Assembly (NCBI GenBank): GCA_021780395.1
Contig: JAJXYU010000070.1
Location: 323 to 10,568, forward strand
DNA length: 10,246 nucleotides
Origin: Pseudomonadota bacterium
GTDB taxonomy: Bacteria; Pseudomonadota; Gammaproteobacteria; Steroidobacterales; Steroidobacteraceae
Reading direction: 5' to 3'
Positions 1 through 8,555 of this stretch are shown here, in pieces. The notes under the pieces were generated by a model. That model worked only from the letters and a program-made list of their open reading frames with translations. It searched no databases and was not told the origin of the DNA. How positions within the stretch are numbered: position 1 is the stretch's first letter; each line of letters begins with the position of its first letter. A program made the translations under genes and the position numbers.

Positions 1-1307
1 ATCGTCAGGCTCCGTCCCTGCTCGTCGAGCACCGTCGCGTTCATCGCGTCGCTGTACTTGCGCCCGAGCTGGAAGATGTGCCCGACCTCGATGCCGCGGG
101 CGATCCGCAGCCGGCCGCGCCCGCTCGGGCTCGGATCGCCGGTGACCGCGTTGCGGATGTCGTGGGTCTGCGGCTCGGGCAGATCGCGTCCCCAGTTCGC
201 GCCGGTGTAGTGTTGGTCCTTCTCGTTCGCGCCGCAGACGAAGTCGGCCAACTGCGCGGCCGAATGGTCCACGTACATCGTGCCCCGAAAACCGATTGGT
301 CCGAGCGAACCGGGCTCGGCGCCGGTCGCGGCGCGCACGCGCTCGGCGCTCGCCATCCGCAGCGGATTCGCGACGCCGGGGAGCTTCTGCGCCTTCAACG
401 CGTTGAGTTCGTGATCGCCGCGGACCAGCAACGCGACCACGTCGCCGTCCGCGCCGTCGACGATCAGCGTCTTCACGCATTGCTCGGCGGTGACGCCGAG
501 CATGCGGCCGAGATCCGCGATCGTGCGGGCGCCGGGCGTCGAGACCTTCGCGAGCGGGCGGGTCGCGGCGGCGCGGGGAGCCGCCGGCGCCACCGCCGCG
601 GCGAGCTCGAGGTTCGCCGCGTAGTCGTCGCCGTCGGAGAACGCGATCGCGTCCTCGCCGGAGTCGGCGAGCACGTGGAACTCCTGCGACGCGCTGCCGC
701 CGATGCTGCCGCTGTCGGCCTGGACCGCGCGGAATTCGAGCCCGAGGCGGGTGAAGATCCGGCCGTACGCGTCGAACATCGCCCGATACCCCTCGGCAAG
801 GCTCGCCTCGTCGGCATGGAACGAGTAGGCGTCCTTCATCAGGAATTCGCGCGCGCGCATCACGCCGAAGCGCGGTCGTATCTCGTCGCGGAACTTGCTC
901 TGGATCTGGTAGAAGTTCACCGGCAGCTGCCGGTAGCTGCGCAGCTCCCGCCGGGCGATGTCGGTGATCACCTCTTCGTGGGTCGGGCCGTACGCGAACT
1001 CCCGGTCGTGCCGGTCCTTGAAACGCAGCAGTTCGGGGCCGAACGCGTTCCACCGGCCGGATTCCTGCCACAGCTCCGCCGGCTGGACGGTCGGCATCGA
1101 CAGCTCGAGCGCACCCGCGCGGTCCATCTCCTCGCGGATGATCCGCTCGACCTTTCGCAGGGTGCGCAGTCCGATCGGCAGCCAGGTGTACAACCCGGCG
1201 GCCAGACGACGGATCATGCCGGCACGCAACATCAGCCGGTGGCTGACGACCTCCGCCTCGGCGGGGACTTCCTTCAGAGTGGAAATCGGATAGTGGGATA
1301 GGCGCAT
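1..1307 (-). CDS. proS: Prolyl-tRNA synthetase, bacterial type with editing domain (3' end cut off by window)
   Basis: Class II aminoacyl-tRNA synthetase that charges tRNA-Pro with proline in the cytoplasm. Reading down from the ATG at 1307, the protein begins [20 protein letters not shown], matching E. coli ProRS from residue 1, which fixes the start. Visible in order: motif 1 (about residues 30-72), the GPTHEE loop (108-113), motif 2 ([11 protein letters not shown], 138-148, running into LMKDAYSF), then the inserted trans-editing-like domain (about 225-405) that hydrolyses Ala-tRNA-Pro, with the conserved VKTL lysine, the RGDHELN stretch and PGSLGP. It ends in the VGHIFQLG region; motif 3 and the anticodon-binding domain (roughly 135 residues) lie beyond the left edge. 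About 435 of an expected ~570 residues are present, with no internal stop. It is divergent from pssA, 32 bp away. No Shine-Dalgarno sits at normal spacing: an AGG lies 14 nt upstream. Confidence 0.97.
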   Translation of the reverse strand, partial: MRLSHYPISTLKEVPAEAEVVSHRLMLRAGMIRRLAAGLYTWLPIGLRTLRKVERIIREEMDRAGALELSMPTVQPAELWQESGRWNAFGPELLRFKDRHDREFAYGPTHEEVITDIARRELRSYRQLPVNFYQIQSKFRDEIRPRFGVMRAREFLMKDAYSFHADEASLAEGYRAMFDAYGRIFTRLGLEFRAVQADSGSIGGSASQEFHVLADSGEDAIAFSDGDDYAANLELAAAVAPAAPRAAATRPLAKVSTPGARTIADLGRMLGVTAEQCVKTLIVDGADGDVVALLVRGDHELNALKAQKLPGVANPLRMASAERVRAATGAEPGSLGPIGFRGTMYVDHSAAQLADFVCGANEKDQHYTGANWGRDLPEPQTHDIRNAVTGDPSPSGRGRLRIARGIEVGHIFQLGRKYSDAMNATVLDEQGRSLT

Positions 1308-1339
1308 GGCCGCGTATCTTACCTGAGCCCCCTGGTATC
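1308..1339. promoter_or_regulatory. Very short divergent proS/pssA start region with overlapping -10-like hexamers
   Basis: Only 32 bp separate the two start codons. On the minus strand TAAGAT (1321 to 1316) would place a transcript start near 1309, 2 nt before the proS ATG. On the plus strand TATCAT (1336-1341) would place one near 1348, 1 nt before the second in-frame pssA ATG at 1349. Neither has a recognisable -35 box and neither gene has a well-placed Shine-Dalgarno. The promoter assignment is inference from spacing and hexamer sequence alone. Confidence 0.35.
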
Positions 1340-2155
1340 ATGGCATCGATGGACGAGGAACCGATCCACCCGGACGACGCCGAGGCCGCCGACGGCGACG
1401 ACCCGCAACAGCGGCCGCGCGGGGTCTATTGGCTCCCGAACCTGATGACGACCGGCGCGCTGTTCGCCGGTTTCTACGCGATCGTGGCCGCGATCGACCT
1501 GCACTTCGAGAATGCCGGGATCGCGGTGTTCGTCGCGATGATCTTCGACGGCATGGATGGCCGCATCGCGCGCTGGACGCATACCGAGAGCGCGTTCGGC
1601 AAGGAGTACGACAGCCTCTCCGACATGGTGTCGTTCGGACTCGCGCCGGCGATCGTGACCTACCAGTGGGGCGTCGCCCGCATCGCCGAGTACGGGCCGC
1701 TGTGGCGGCACCTCGGCTGGCTGGTCTGCTTCTTCTACGCGGCGTCCGCGGCGCTGCGGCTCGCGCGTTTCAACTCGCGAATCGCGGTGCAGGACAAGCG
1801 GTATTTCGAAGGCCTGCCGAGCCCCTCGGCGGCCGCGATCGTCGCAGCCCTGGTCTGGCTCGCGAGCGACCAGACGCGCATGGGTCTGCCGGGGCTGTTG
1901 CTCGCGTTCATCGTCACCGCCTGCGCGGGCGCGCTGATGATCAGTCGCTTCTCGTTCCACAGCTTCAAGAACATCGACCTGGGCGGTCGGGTGCGATTCA
2001 CTCACATCCTGTTCGTGCCGCTGTTCTTCGTGCTGCTCGCGGTCTGGCCGCCGGTCACGCTGCTGCTCGCGTTCGGCGGATATGCACTGTCGGCGCCGAC
2101 GGTCTGGCTGGTGCGCAAGCTCCGCCGCCGCCGGTCGCGCGGATCCGTGACTTGA
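1340..2155 (+). CDS. pssA: CDP-diacylglycerol--serine O-phosphatidyltransferase (type II, membrane)
   Basis: Transfers the phosphatidyl group of CDP-diacylglycerol to L-serine, giving phosphatidylserine, the precursor of phosphatidylethanolamine, at the inner membrane. The full CDP-alcohol phosphotransferase signature is present: D70, D73, G74, A77, R78, then G87, D91 and D95 with exact family spacing (DxxDGxxAR-x8-Gx3Dx3D); these aspartates bind the metal and substrate. Hydrophobic segments are seen around residues 33-52, 60-70, 97-110, 125-140, 163-176, 182-202 and 220-257. The 271-aa length and the RGVYWLPN entry to the first membrane segment are typical of the proteobacterial integral-membrane enzyme, unrelated to E. 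coli PssA. The first ~28 residues are acidic and probably cytoplasmic. The start is uncertain: ATG 1340 or ATG 1349 (MDEEPIHP); no ribosome binding site decides it. The UDG gene starts 4 nt after the stop. Confidence 0.95.
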   Translation: MASMDEEPIHPDDAEAADGDDPQQRPRGVYWLPNLMTTGALFAGFYAIVAAIDLHFENAGIAVFVAMIFDGMDGRIARWTHTESAFGKEYDSLSDMVSFGLAPAIVTYQWGVARIAEYGPLWRHLGWLVCFFYAASAALRLARFNSRIAVQDKRYFEGLPSPSAAAIVAALVWLASDQTRMGLPGLLLAFIVTACAGALMISRFSFHSFKNIDLGGRVRFTHILFVPLFFVLLAVWPPVTLLLAFGGYALSAPTVWLVRKLRRRRSRGSVT

Positions 2156-2159
2156 TCGA

Positions 2160-2852
2160 ATGACTTCCGCGCGTCGCAAGGCCTACCTCGAGGCGATGCA
2201 GATCGACACCTGGCGGCGACGTGGATCGCCGGCACCGGCACCGGCACCGTCAACGGTGACGGTGCCGGCGCAATCGGCGCCGGGCGAGGCGCAGACCGCG
2301 GACTGGGCCGGGCTCGAACGTCTCGTCGTCGAGTGCCGCCGCTGCGCGCTGTGCGAAACCCGCCGCCACACCGTGTTCGGTGTCGGCGACCGCCGGGCCA
2401 ACTGGTTCGTCGTCGGCGAGGCGCCCGGAGCCGACGAGGACCGCCAGGGCGAGCCCTTCGTCGGTCGGGCCGGGCAGTTGTTGAACGCGATGCTGCGCGC
2501 GATCGGGCTCCCGCGGGACCAGGTGTTCATCGCCAATGTGCTGAAGTGCCGTCCACCGAACAACCGCGATCCGCTGGCGCGCGAGGCGGCGGCGTGCCTG
2601 CCGTACCTCGAGCGGCAGCTCGCGCTCGTCGCGCCGCGGCTGGTGCTCGTCGTCGGCCGGATCGCCGCTCAGAACCTGCTCGCGACGGATGCGCCGCTCG
2701 CCCAGCTGCGCGGGCGGGTGCATCGGCGCGGCGGCGCCGGACCGCCGATCGTCGTCACCTATCATCCGGCATACCTGCTGCGCACACCCTCCGACAAGCG
2801 CAAGGCGTGGGAGGACCTGAAGTTCGCGCGCGAGGTCGCCGGGCGTGGCTAG
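2160..2852 (+). CDS. Family 4 uracil-DNA glycosylase (4Fe-4S) with psi-like N-terminal peptide
   Basis: Removes uracil from DNA as the first step of base excision repair. The catalytic domain covers about residues 50-230. Cysteines suited to a 4Fe-4S cluster are at 59/62 (with an extra C65), C130 and C146. Motif GEAPG is at 86-90 with E87, followed by the GEPFVGRAG stretch with F100. N126 lies in the ANVLKCRPP strand, and motif HPAYLLR begins at H202. The E-F-N spacing equals that of Thermus thermophilus UDGa, with the final H one residue further on, so activity is expected. Before the domain lie residues 5-21, matching the pattern RRxxxLxxMxIxxWxxR, then a Pro/Ala/Thr/Val linker (about 22-47). 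The N-terminal segment resembles E. coli HolD residues 4-20 (see findings). It starts 4 nt after pssA with no clear Shine-Dalgarno, implying translational coupling; conservation of the segment supports ATG 2160 as start. Its 3' end precedes rimI. Confidence 0.94.
   Translation: MTSARRKAYLEAMQIDTWRRRGSPAPAPAPSTVTVPAQSAPGEAQTADWAGLERLVVECRRCALCETRRHTVFGVGDRRANWFVVGEAPGADEDRQGEPFVGRAGQLLNAMLRAIGLPRDQVFIANVLKCRPPNNRDPLAREAAACLPYLERQLALVAPRLVLVVGRIAAQNLLATDAPLAQLRGRVHRRGGAGPPIVVTYHPAYLLRTPSDKRKAWEDLKFAREVAGRG
2238..2271. repeat. Strong inverted repeat inside the UDG linker, overlapping a GGCACC triplication
   Basis: Arms 2238-2252 (GCACCGGCACCGTCA) and 2257-2271 (TGACGGTGCCGGCGC) pair over 15 positions with a single mismatch (A2240 against C2269) around a 4-nt loop, ACGG. 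The left arm overlaps three tandem copies of GGCACC at 2231-2248. It encodes the Pro-Ala-rich linker between the N-terminal peptide and the glycosylase domain. It lies about 80 nt into the reading frame and has no following T run, so it is not a canonical terminator. Confidence 0.75.
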
Positions 2853-2880
2853 CGTGAGGCGGGACGCGGATCGCGCGGCC

Positions 2881-3333
2881 ATGCAGATCCGGCCGATGCA
2901 TGAATTCGACGTGCCGGTCGTGATCGCGATCGAGCAGGAAGCCTATCAGTTCCCTTGGAGCGAGGGGATCTTCCGGGACTGTCTGCGGGTCGGCTACGTG
3001 TGCCGGGTCGTCGACGTTGGAACGACGATGGCGGGCTACGGTATCATGTCGCTCGGTGCCGGCGAGGCGCACATCCTGAACATCTGCGTCCGCGCCGAAT
3101 TCCGGCGCCTCGGGATCGCGCGCGCGCTGATGACGTATCTGCTATCGCGGGCGCGGAGCGCCGGGATGCGCGAGGCCTTCCTCGAAGTGCGTCCTTCGAA
3201 CACGATCGCGGCGCATCTGTACGCGACGCTGAATTTCGAGAAGGTCGGAATGCGTCGCGGGTACTACCAAGCCGTCGGCGGCCGCGAGGACGCGGCCGTG
3301 ATGCGGCTCATACTGGAATCGAACCCTCGTTGA
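2881..3333 (+). CDS. rimI: Ribosomal protein S18-alanine N-acetyltransferase (GNAT family)
   Basis: Transfers an acetyl group from acetyl-CoA to the N-terminal alanine of ribosomal protein S18. From ATG 2881 the protein is 150 residues and aligns with E. coli RimI almost without gaps. It shows [12 protein letters not shown] (17-28), the ILNICV strand (65-70), the acetyl-CoA loop RRLGIA (75-80), LEVRPSN (101-107) with the general base E102 (E103 in Salmonella and E. coli), and HLYATLNF with the general acid Y114 (Y115). The tail [11 protein letters not shown] is typical. The reading frame is open back to a GTG at 2845 (overlapping the UDG stop by 8 nt) and a GTG at 2854. ATG 2881 is preferred because its MQIRPM start lines up with the E. 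coli N-terminus, but no good Shine-Dalgarno decides the matter. It lies between the UDG gene and prfC; E. coli also keeps rimI near prfC. Confidence 0.94.
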   Translation: MQIRPMHEFDVPVVIAIEQEAYQFPWSEGIFRDCLRVGYVCRVVDVGTTMAGYGIMSLGAGEAHILNICVRAEFRRLGIARALMTYLLSRARSAGMREAFLEVRPSNTIAAHLYATLNFEKVGMRRGYYQAVGGREDAAVMRLILESNPR

Positions 3334-3341
3334 ACCACCGG

Positions 3342-4931
<1,590 letters not shown>

Positions 4932-5009
4932 GCGGCGCGGCGCCGACGGCCGGCGCCGACCCGACCGGCGCGTGCCCCGGGAGCGAACCGCGGCGCCGGA
5001 TCGGGCCGT
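4932..5009. terminator. Convergent prfC/valS gap with GC-rich palindromes, possible two-way terminator
   Basis: Genes on both sides end into this 78-bp gap. The palindromic octamer CGGCGCCG occurs three times, at 4938-4945, 4951-4958 and 4991-4998. The first two can pair as an 8-bp stem with a 5-nt loop (ACGGC). No T tract follows on either strand, so this is not a textbook intrinsic terminator. Position and symmetry are the only support. Confidence 0.4.
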
Positions 5010-7784
5010 TCAGCCGCCCCGCAGCGCGCGCACCCGCGCGCTCTGGCGCTCGAGCTGGCCGATCTCCGTTTCCAGCTCGACGATGCGCGCCGCGTCCTTC
5101 GCGACGATCTCGGCCGGCGCGTTGCGCGCGAACTCGACGTTCGCGGACTTCGCGCGCAGCTTCTGCAGGTCGGACTGCGCCTTGCGCCGGCGCTTCTCGA
5201 GCCGCTCCTCCTCGGCGGCGGGGTCGATCAGGCCCGCCATCGGCACCAGGATCTCGAGGTTGCCGAGCAGCGCGACGGCGGCGATCGGTGCGGCTTCGCC
5301 GGCCGCGAGCAGGCGCGGCGGGTCGATCCCGGCCAGCCGTTGCAGGGTCTTCAGGTTGCGGTCGAGGCAGGCGACGTCACCGGGGCCGGCGTTCTGCAGC
5401 ACGACCGGGAGGCGGCGGCTCGGCGCGATGTCCATCTCGCCGCGGATCTGCCGCACGCCCAGCACGAACTGCATCACCCAGTGCATCTCGCGCTCGGCCT
5501 CCGGATCGGCGGGGATCTCGGTCGCGCGCGGATACGGCGCCCGCATGATCGTCGCGTCGCCGGTGACGGCCGCACCGCTCGCGCCGCGGACGCGCTGCCA
5601 GATCTCCTCCGTGATGAACGGCGCGAGCGGATGCAACGCGCGCAGCAGCGTCTCCAGCGTGTCGAGCAGGGTGCGTCGCGCGCCGCGCCGCTGGGCCGCG
5701 CTCGAGTCGGGCGCCTGCAGCACGGTCTTCGTGCACTCGACGTACCAGTCGCAGTACTCATGCCAGGTGAATTCGTAGAGCGCGCTCGCGACGGCGTCGA
5801 GCCGGTAGCCGTCGAATCCCGCCTCGACCTTCGCGAGCGTCGCGGCGAGGCGCGAGCGGATCCAGCGGTCGGCGACCCCGAGTTCGGTCCCGCCGCCGTC
5901 CTCGGCCGGCTCCTCGCTCGCGAGCACGTACCGGGCGGCGTTCCACAGCTTGTTGCAGAAGTTGCGGTAGCCCTCGACACGCGCGAGGTCGAAGCGCAGG
6001 TCGCGGCTCTGCGTCGCGAGCGAGGCGAAGCCGAGGCGCAGCGCATCGGTGCCGAAGGCGGGGATGCCCTGCGGGAACTGCTTGCGCGTCGCGCGCTCGA
6101 TCGCGGGCCGCATCTGCGGCTGCATCAGCCCCGAGGTGCGCTTCGCGACCAGGGTGTCGAGGTCCACGCCGTCGACGATGTCGAGCGGGTCGATCACGTT
6201 GCCCTTCGACTTCGACATCTTCTGGCCGTCGTGGTCGCGGATCAGCCCGTGCACGTAGACCTCGCGGAACGGCACCTCGCCGGTGAACTTCAAGCCCATC
6301 ATGATCATCCGGGCGACCCAGAAGAAGATGATGTCGAAACCGGTGACCAGCACGCTCGTCGGGTAGTACACCGCCATCTCGCGGGTCGCGTCCGGCCAGC
6401 CCTGCGTCGAGAACGGCCACAGCGCGGAGGAGAACCACGTGTCGAGCACGTCCTCGTCCCGTCGCAGCCGCACGTCGGGTCCGAGTCCGCCGGCCGAGCG
6501 CGCATCGGCCTCGTCGCGGCCGACGTGCACGCCGCCGTTCTCGTCGTACCACGCCGGGATCCGATGTCCCCACCACAGTTGCCGGCTGATGCACCAGTCC
6601 TTGATGTTGCGCATCCAGTCGTAGTACACGCCGCTCCAGCCCTCGGGGACGAAGCGGATCCGGCCGTCCTCGACCGCGCGGATCGCCGGGTCGGCGAGCG
6701 GCGCCACCCGCACGAACCACTGGTCGGTGAGCAGCGGCTCGAGGATCGTGTGGCTGCGGTCGCCGCGCGGAACCATCGATTGATGCGCCTCGATCCGTTC
6801 GAGGAGTCCCTCCGCCTCGAGGTCGGCGACGATCCGCGCGCGCGCCTCGAATCGATCGAGGCCGCGGTAGCGCGCTGGCACGTCGTCGGTGAGCCGGGCT
6901 TCCGGCGTGAGCACGTTGATCCGCGCCAAGCCGTGGCGCTCGCCGACCTCGTAGTCGTTGAAGTCGTGCGCAGGCGTGATCTTCACGCAGCCGCTGCCGA
7001 ACGCGGGGTCCACGGTCGCGTCGGCGATCACCGGGATCTCGCGCCCGGCGAGCGGGAGTCGCACGCGCCGGCCGATCAGCGCGCGGTAGCGTTCGTCGTC
7101 GGGGTGGACCGCGACCGCGGTGTCGCCGAGCATCGTCTCGGGACGGGTCGTCGCGACCACGAGGTGGCCCGGGCCGTCGGCGAGCGGATAGCGCAGATGC
7201 CACAGGTGGCCCTGTTCCGGCTCGGCGACCACCTCGAGGTCCGAGAGAGCGGTCTTGAGGACCGGATCCCAGTTCACGAGCCGCTTGCCGCGATAGATCA
7301 AGCCCTCGCGGTAGAGCCGGACGAACACCTCGGCGACCGCGCGCGACAGCGCCGGGTCCATCGTGAAACGGTCGCGGCTCCAGTCGACCGACGCCCCGAG
7401 CCGGCGCATCTGCCGGGAGATCGTGTCGCCGGAATGCCGTTTCCAGTCCCAGACGCGTTCGACGAACGCGTCGCGGCCGAGCGCGACCCGACTGCTGCCC
7501 TCGGCGTTCAGCAGGCGCTCGACGACCATCTGCGTCGCGATGCCGGCGTGATCGGTGCCGGGTTGCCACAGCGTGTCGAAGCCCTGCATCCGCCGATGGC
7601 GGATCAGCGCGTCCATCACCGTGTCCTGGAACGCGTGACCCATGTGCAGCGTGCCGGTCACGTTCGGCGGCGGGATCACGATCGAATACGCGGGCCCGAC
7701 GCCGCTCGGCGAGAACGCGCCGAGCGATTCCCAACGGGCGTAGATCCGCGACTCGATCGCGGCGGGTGAGTACGCTTTGTCCAT
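5010..7784 (-). CDS. valS: Valyl-tRNA synthetase
   Basis: Class Ia aminoacyl-tRNA synthetase that charges tRNA-Val. It is 924 residues from ATG 7784. The HIGH motif is HMGH at 47-50 within [15 protein letters not shown], and the KMSKS loop is KMSKS at 522-526. The editing domain CP1 (about 200-400) carries [15 protein letters not shown] and [11 protein letters not shown], which clear mischarged threonine. The [10 protein letters not shown] and [16 protein letters not shown] blocks follow. The anticodon-binding helical domain occupies about residues 620-780, and the last ~70 residues are charged and form the ValRS C-terminal coiled coil. The frame extends to 7811, but [19 protein letters not shown] matches the E. 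coli start, so ATG 7784 is used. It is the last gene of the pepA-holC-ORF-valS operon, 23 nt after the small ORF. There is no Shine-Dalgarno; a perfect TATAAT lies just upstream. Confidence 0.98.
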   Translation of the reverse strand: MDKAYSPAAIESRIYARWESLGAFSPSGVGPAYSIVIPPPNVTGTLHMGHAFQDTVMDALIRHRRMQGFDTLWQPGTDHAGIATQMVVERLLNAEGSSRVALGRDAFVERVWDWKRHSGDTISRQMRRLGASVDWSRDRFTMDPALSRAVAEVFVRLYREGLIYRGKRLVNWDPVLKTALSDLEVVAEPEQGHLWHLRYPLADGPGHLVVATTRPETMLGDTAVAVHPDDERYRALIGRRVRLPLAGREIPVIADATVDPAFGSGCVKITPAHDFNDYEVGERHGLARINVLTPEARLTDDVPARYRGLDRFEARARIVADLEAEGLLERIEAHQSMVPRGDRSHTILEPLLTDQWFVRVAPLADPAIRAVEDGRIRFVPEGWSGVYYDWMRNIKDWCISRQLWWGHRIPAWYDENGGVHVGRDEADARSAGGLGPDVRLRRDEDVLDTWFSSALWPFSTQGWPDATREMAVYYPTSVLVTGFDIIFFWVARMIMMGLKFTGEVPFREVYVHGLIRDHDGQKMSKSKGNVIDPLDIVDGVDLDTLVAKRTSGLMQPQMRPAIERATRKQFPQGIPAFGTDALRLGFASLATQSRDLRFDLARVEGYRNFCNKLWNAARYVLASEEPAEDGGGTELGVADRWIRSRLAATLAKVEAGFDGYRLDAVASALYEFTWHEYCDWYVECTKTVLQAPDSSAAQRRGARRTLLDTLETLLRALHPLAPFITEEIWQRVRGASGAAVTGDATIMRAPYPRATEIPADPEAEREMHWVMQFVLGVRQIRGEMDIAPSRRLPVVLQNAGPGDVACLDRNLKTLQRLAGIDPPRLLAAGEAAPIAAVALLGNLEILVPMAGLIDPAAEEERLEKRRRKAQSDLQKLRAKSANVEFARNAPAEIVAKDAARIVELETEIGQLERQSARVRALRGG

Positions 7785-7804
7785 CCGCCGATTATAGCCG
7801 GCGG
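7785..7804 (-). promoter_or_regulatory. TATAAT box inside a small dyad immediately upstream of valS
   Basis: On the minus strand TATAAT (7796 to 7791) ends 7 nt before the A of the valS ATG, the distance between a -10 box and its start point, so a transcript would begin at the start codon. The box lies in the 8-nt loop of a perfect 6-bp dyad, CCGCCG (7804-7799) and CGGCGG (7790-7785). No -35 box is visible at 16-18 bp. Promoter activity is inferred; the perfect hexamer in such GC-rich DNA is the main argument. The dyad could instead be a weak hairpin after the small ORF. Confidence 0.45.
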
Positions 7805-7807
7805 CGC

Positions 7808-8086
7808 TCAATCGGCGCGGTCGGACTCCGTGCCGTCGTGCGCGCCGTGCGCGCGGAGCACCCGATCCACGATCTCCGGCAACTGCGCCCGCAGACGGTC
7901 GTAGACGTTCTCGAACAGCGTCGCCTCGATGTCCTTCGCGGCCTGGTGCAGCAGCGAGTCGGCGAGCTTCAGCACTTCGGTGAGGATCGCGGTCGCCGCG
8001 GCCTGCGACGACCCCCCGGGCTCGCCGTCGAACACCACGTCGGTCAGGATCGGGATCTCGCCGGTGTCCTCGAGGTCGTTGCTCAT
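7808..8086 (-). CDS. Unrecognised 92-aa acidic protein between holC and valS
   Basis: Not assigned to a named family. From ATG 8086 it encodes 92 residues. The first ~25 are acidic and contain the short motif IPILTDVV (11-18), followed by a Gly/Ser linker. Residues about 28-80 look like two amphipathic helices, the second (about 54-80) including LPEIVDRVL. The tail (81-92) is polar and acidic. There are no cysteines, no signal peptide and no membrane segment. It starts 16 nt after the holC stop and ends 23 nt before valS, so it is very probably co-transcribed with them. The frame is open upstream to 8263, but that part overlaps holC and is Arg/Ser/Ala-rich shadow sequence; the change of composition at ATG 8086 supports this start. 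No good Shine-Dalgarno is seen. A helical adaptor role is possible, but nothing in the sequence proves one. Confidence 0.8.
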   Translation of the reverse strand: MSNDLEDTGEIPILTDVVFDGEPGGSSQAAATAILTEVLKLADSLLHQAAKDIEATLFENVYDRLRAQLPEIVDRVLRAHGAHDGTESDRAD

Positions 8087-8102
8087 CGCGGCGGCACCCG
8101 GG

Positions 8103-8555
8103 TCAAGCCTCGGCGCCATCGGGCAGGCGGTGCGTCTCGACGACGACGCCGTGCTCGCGATAGTGCTTGAAACGCTCGCGCGCGCGTTCCCGCCGGCCCG
8201 GCTCGGCATCGACGATCTCGGCGATCCGCGGATAGCGCTCGAAGCCGTCCGGAATCCGATCACTCAGGTTCACCAGCAGGTCCGCGTCCGGCGCGCGCGC
8301 CGCGTCCACGGTCAATTGCACCGGCGCGGACGGGTCGGCGGCGCTGCCGTCCACGACGAGGCCGTGCGGGACGAACGACTGATCGGCGAACGTCCACAGC
8401 AGCGCGTCGAGGGCTTCGGCCTCGCCGGCCGATTCCGCGAGCAGCAGTGCGCGCAGGTCGCGCAGGTACGCCTTCTCCGCGAGGCGGCACGCGACGACCA
8501 TCCGCTGCCGCGCGTCCTCCCGATCGAGCACGTAGAAGTCGACGCGCCCGGTCAT
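8103..8555 (-). CDS. holC: DNA polymerase III subunit chi
   Basis: Accessory subunit of the replicative polymerase clamp-loader complex. In E. coli chi binds the C-terminal tail of single-strand DNA-binding protein and, through psi (HolD), the clamp loader. It is 150 residues against 147 in E. coli. Recognisable stretches: RVDFYVLD (4-11), the central LDALLWTFADQSFVPHGL block (compare the E. coli LDEALW and SFVPHNL), the VQL strand, the LLVNLSD strand, and the RERFKHYREHG helix near the C-terminus. The start codon overlaps the pepA stop as ATGA (8555-8552), so translation is coupled; GGA 4 nt upstream is a weak ribosome binding site. The same frame is open far upstream inside pepA, but that part is shadow. 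The pepA-holC-valS order is as in E. coli. No separate holD is seen in the window. Confidence 0.95.
   Translation of the reverse strand: MTGRVDFYVLDREDARQRMVVACRLAEKAYLRDLRALLLAESAGEAEALDALLWTFADQSFVPHGLVVDGSAADPSAPVQLTVDAARAPDADLLVNLSDRIPDGFERYPRIAEIVDAEPGRRERARERFKHYREHGVVVETHRLPDGAEA

Noticed and set aside
78..1301. 407-codon + strand frame opposite proS
   Set aside because: Antisense shadow of a clear ProRS; low-complexity Arg/Ala/Val composition and no ribosome binding site.
2955..3341. N-terminal extension of prfC through rimI
   Set aside because: The frame is open, but the added ~129 residues are Arg-rich shadow of rimI, and RF3 similarity begins exactly at ATG 3342.
5340..7769. 809-codon + strand reading frame opposite valS
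   Set aside because: Its product is Arg/His/Val/Asp-rich with no recognisable family, and it lies antisense to an unmistakable ValRS. High-GC codon use keeps the opposite frame free of stops.
7785..7811. T-box or other riboswitch before valS, and likewise before proS
   Set aside because: Only 23 and 32 bp separate these starts from neighbouring genes, far too short for such leaders.
8087..8263. N-terminal extension of the 92-aa ORF into holC
   Set aside because: It overlaps holC and switches to Arg/Ser/Ala-rich shadow composition.
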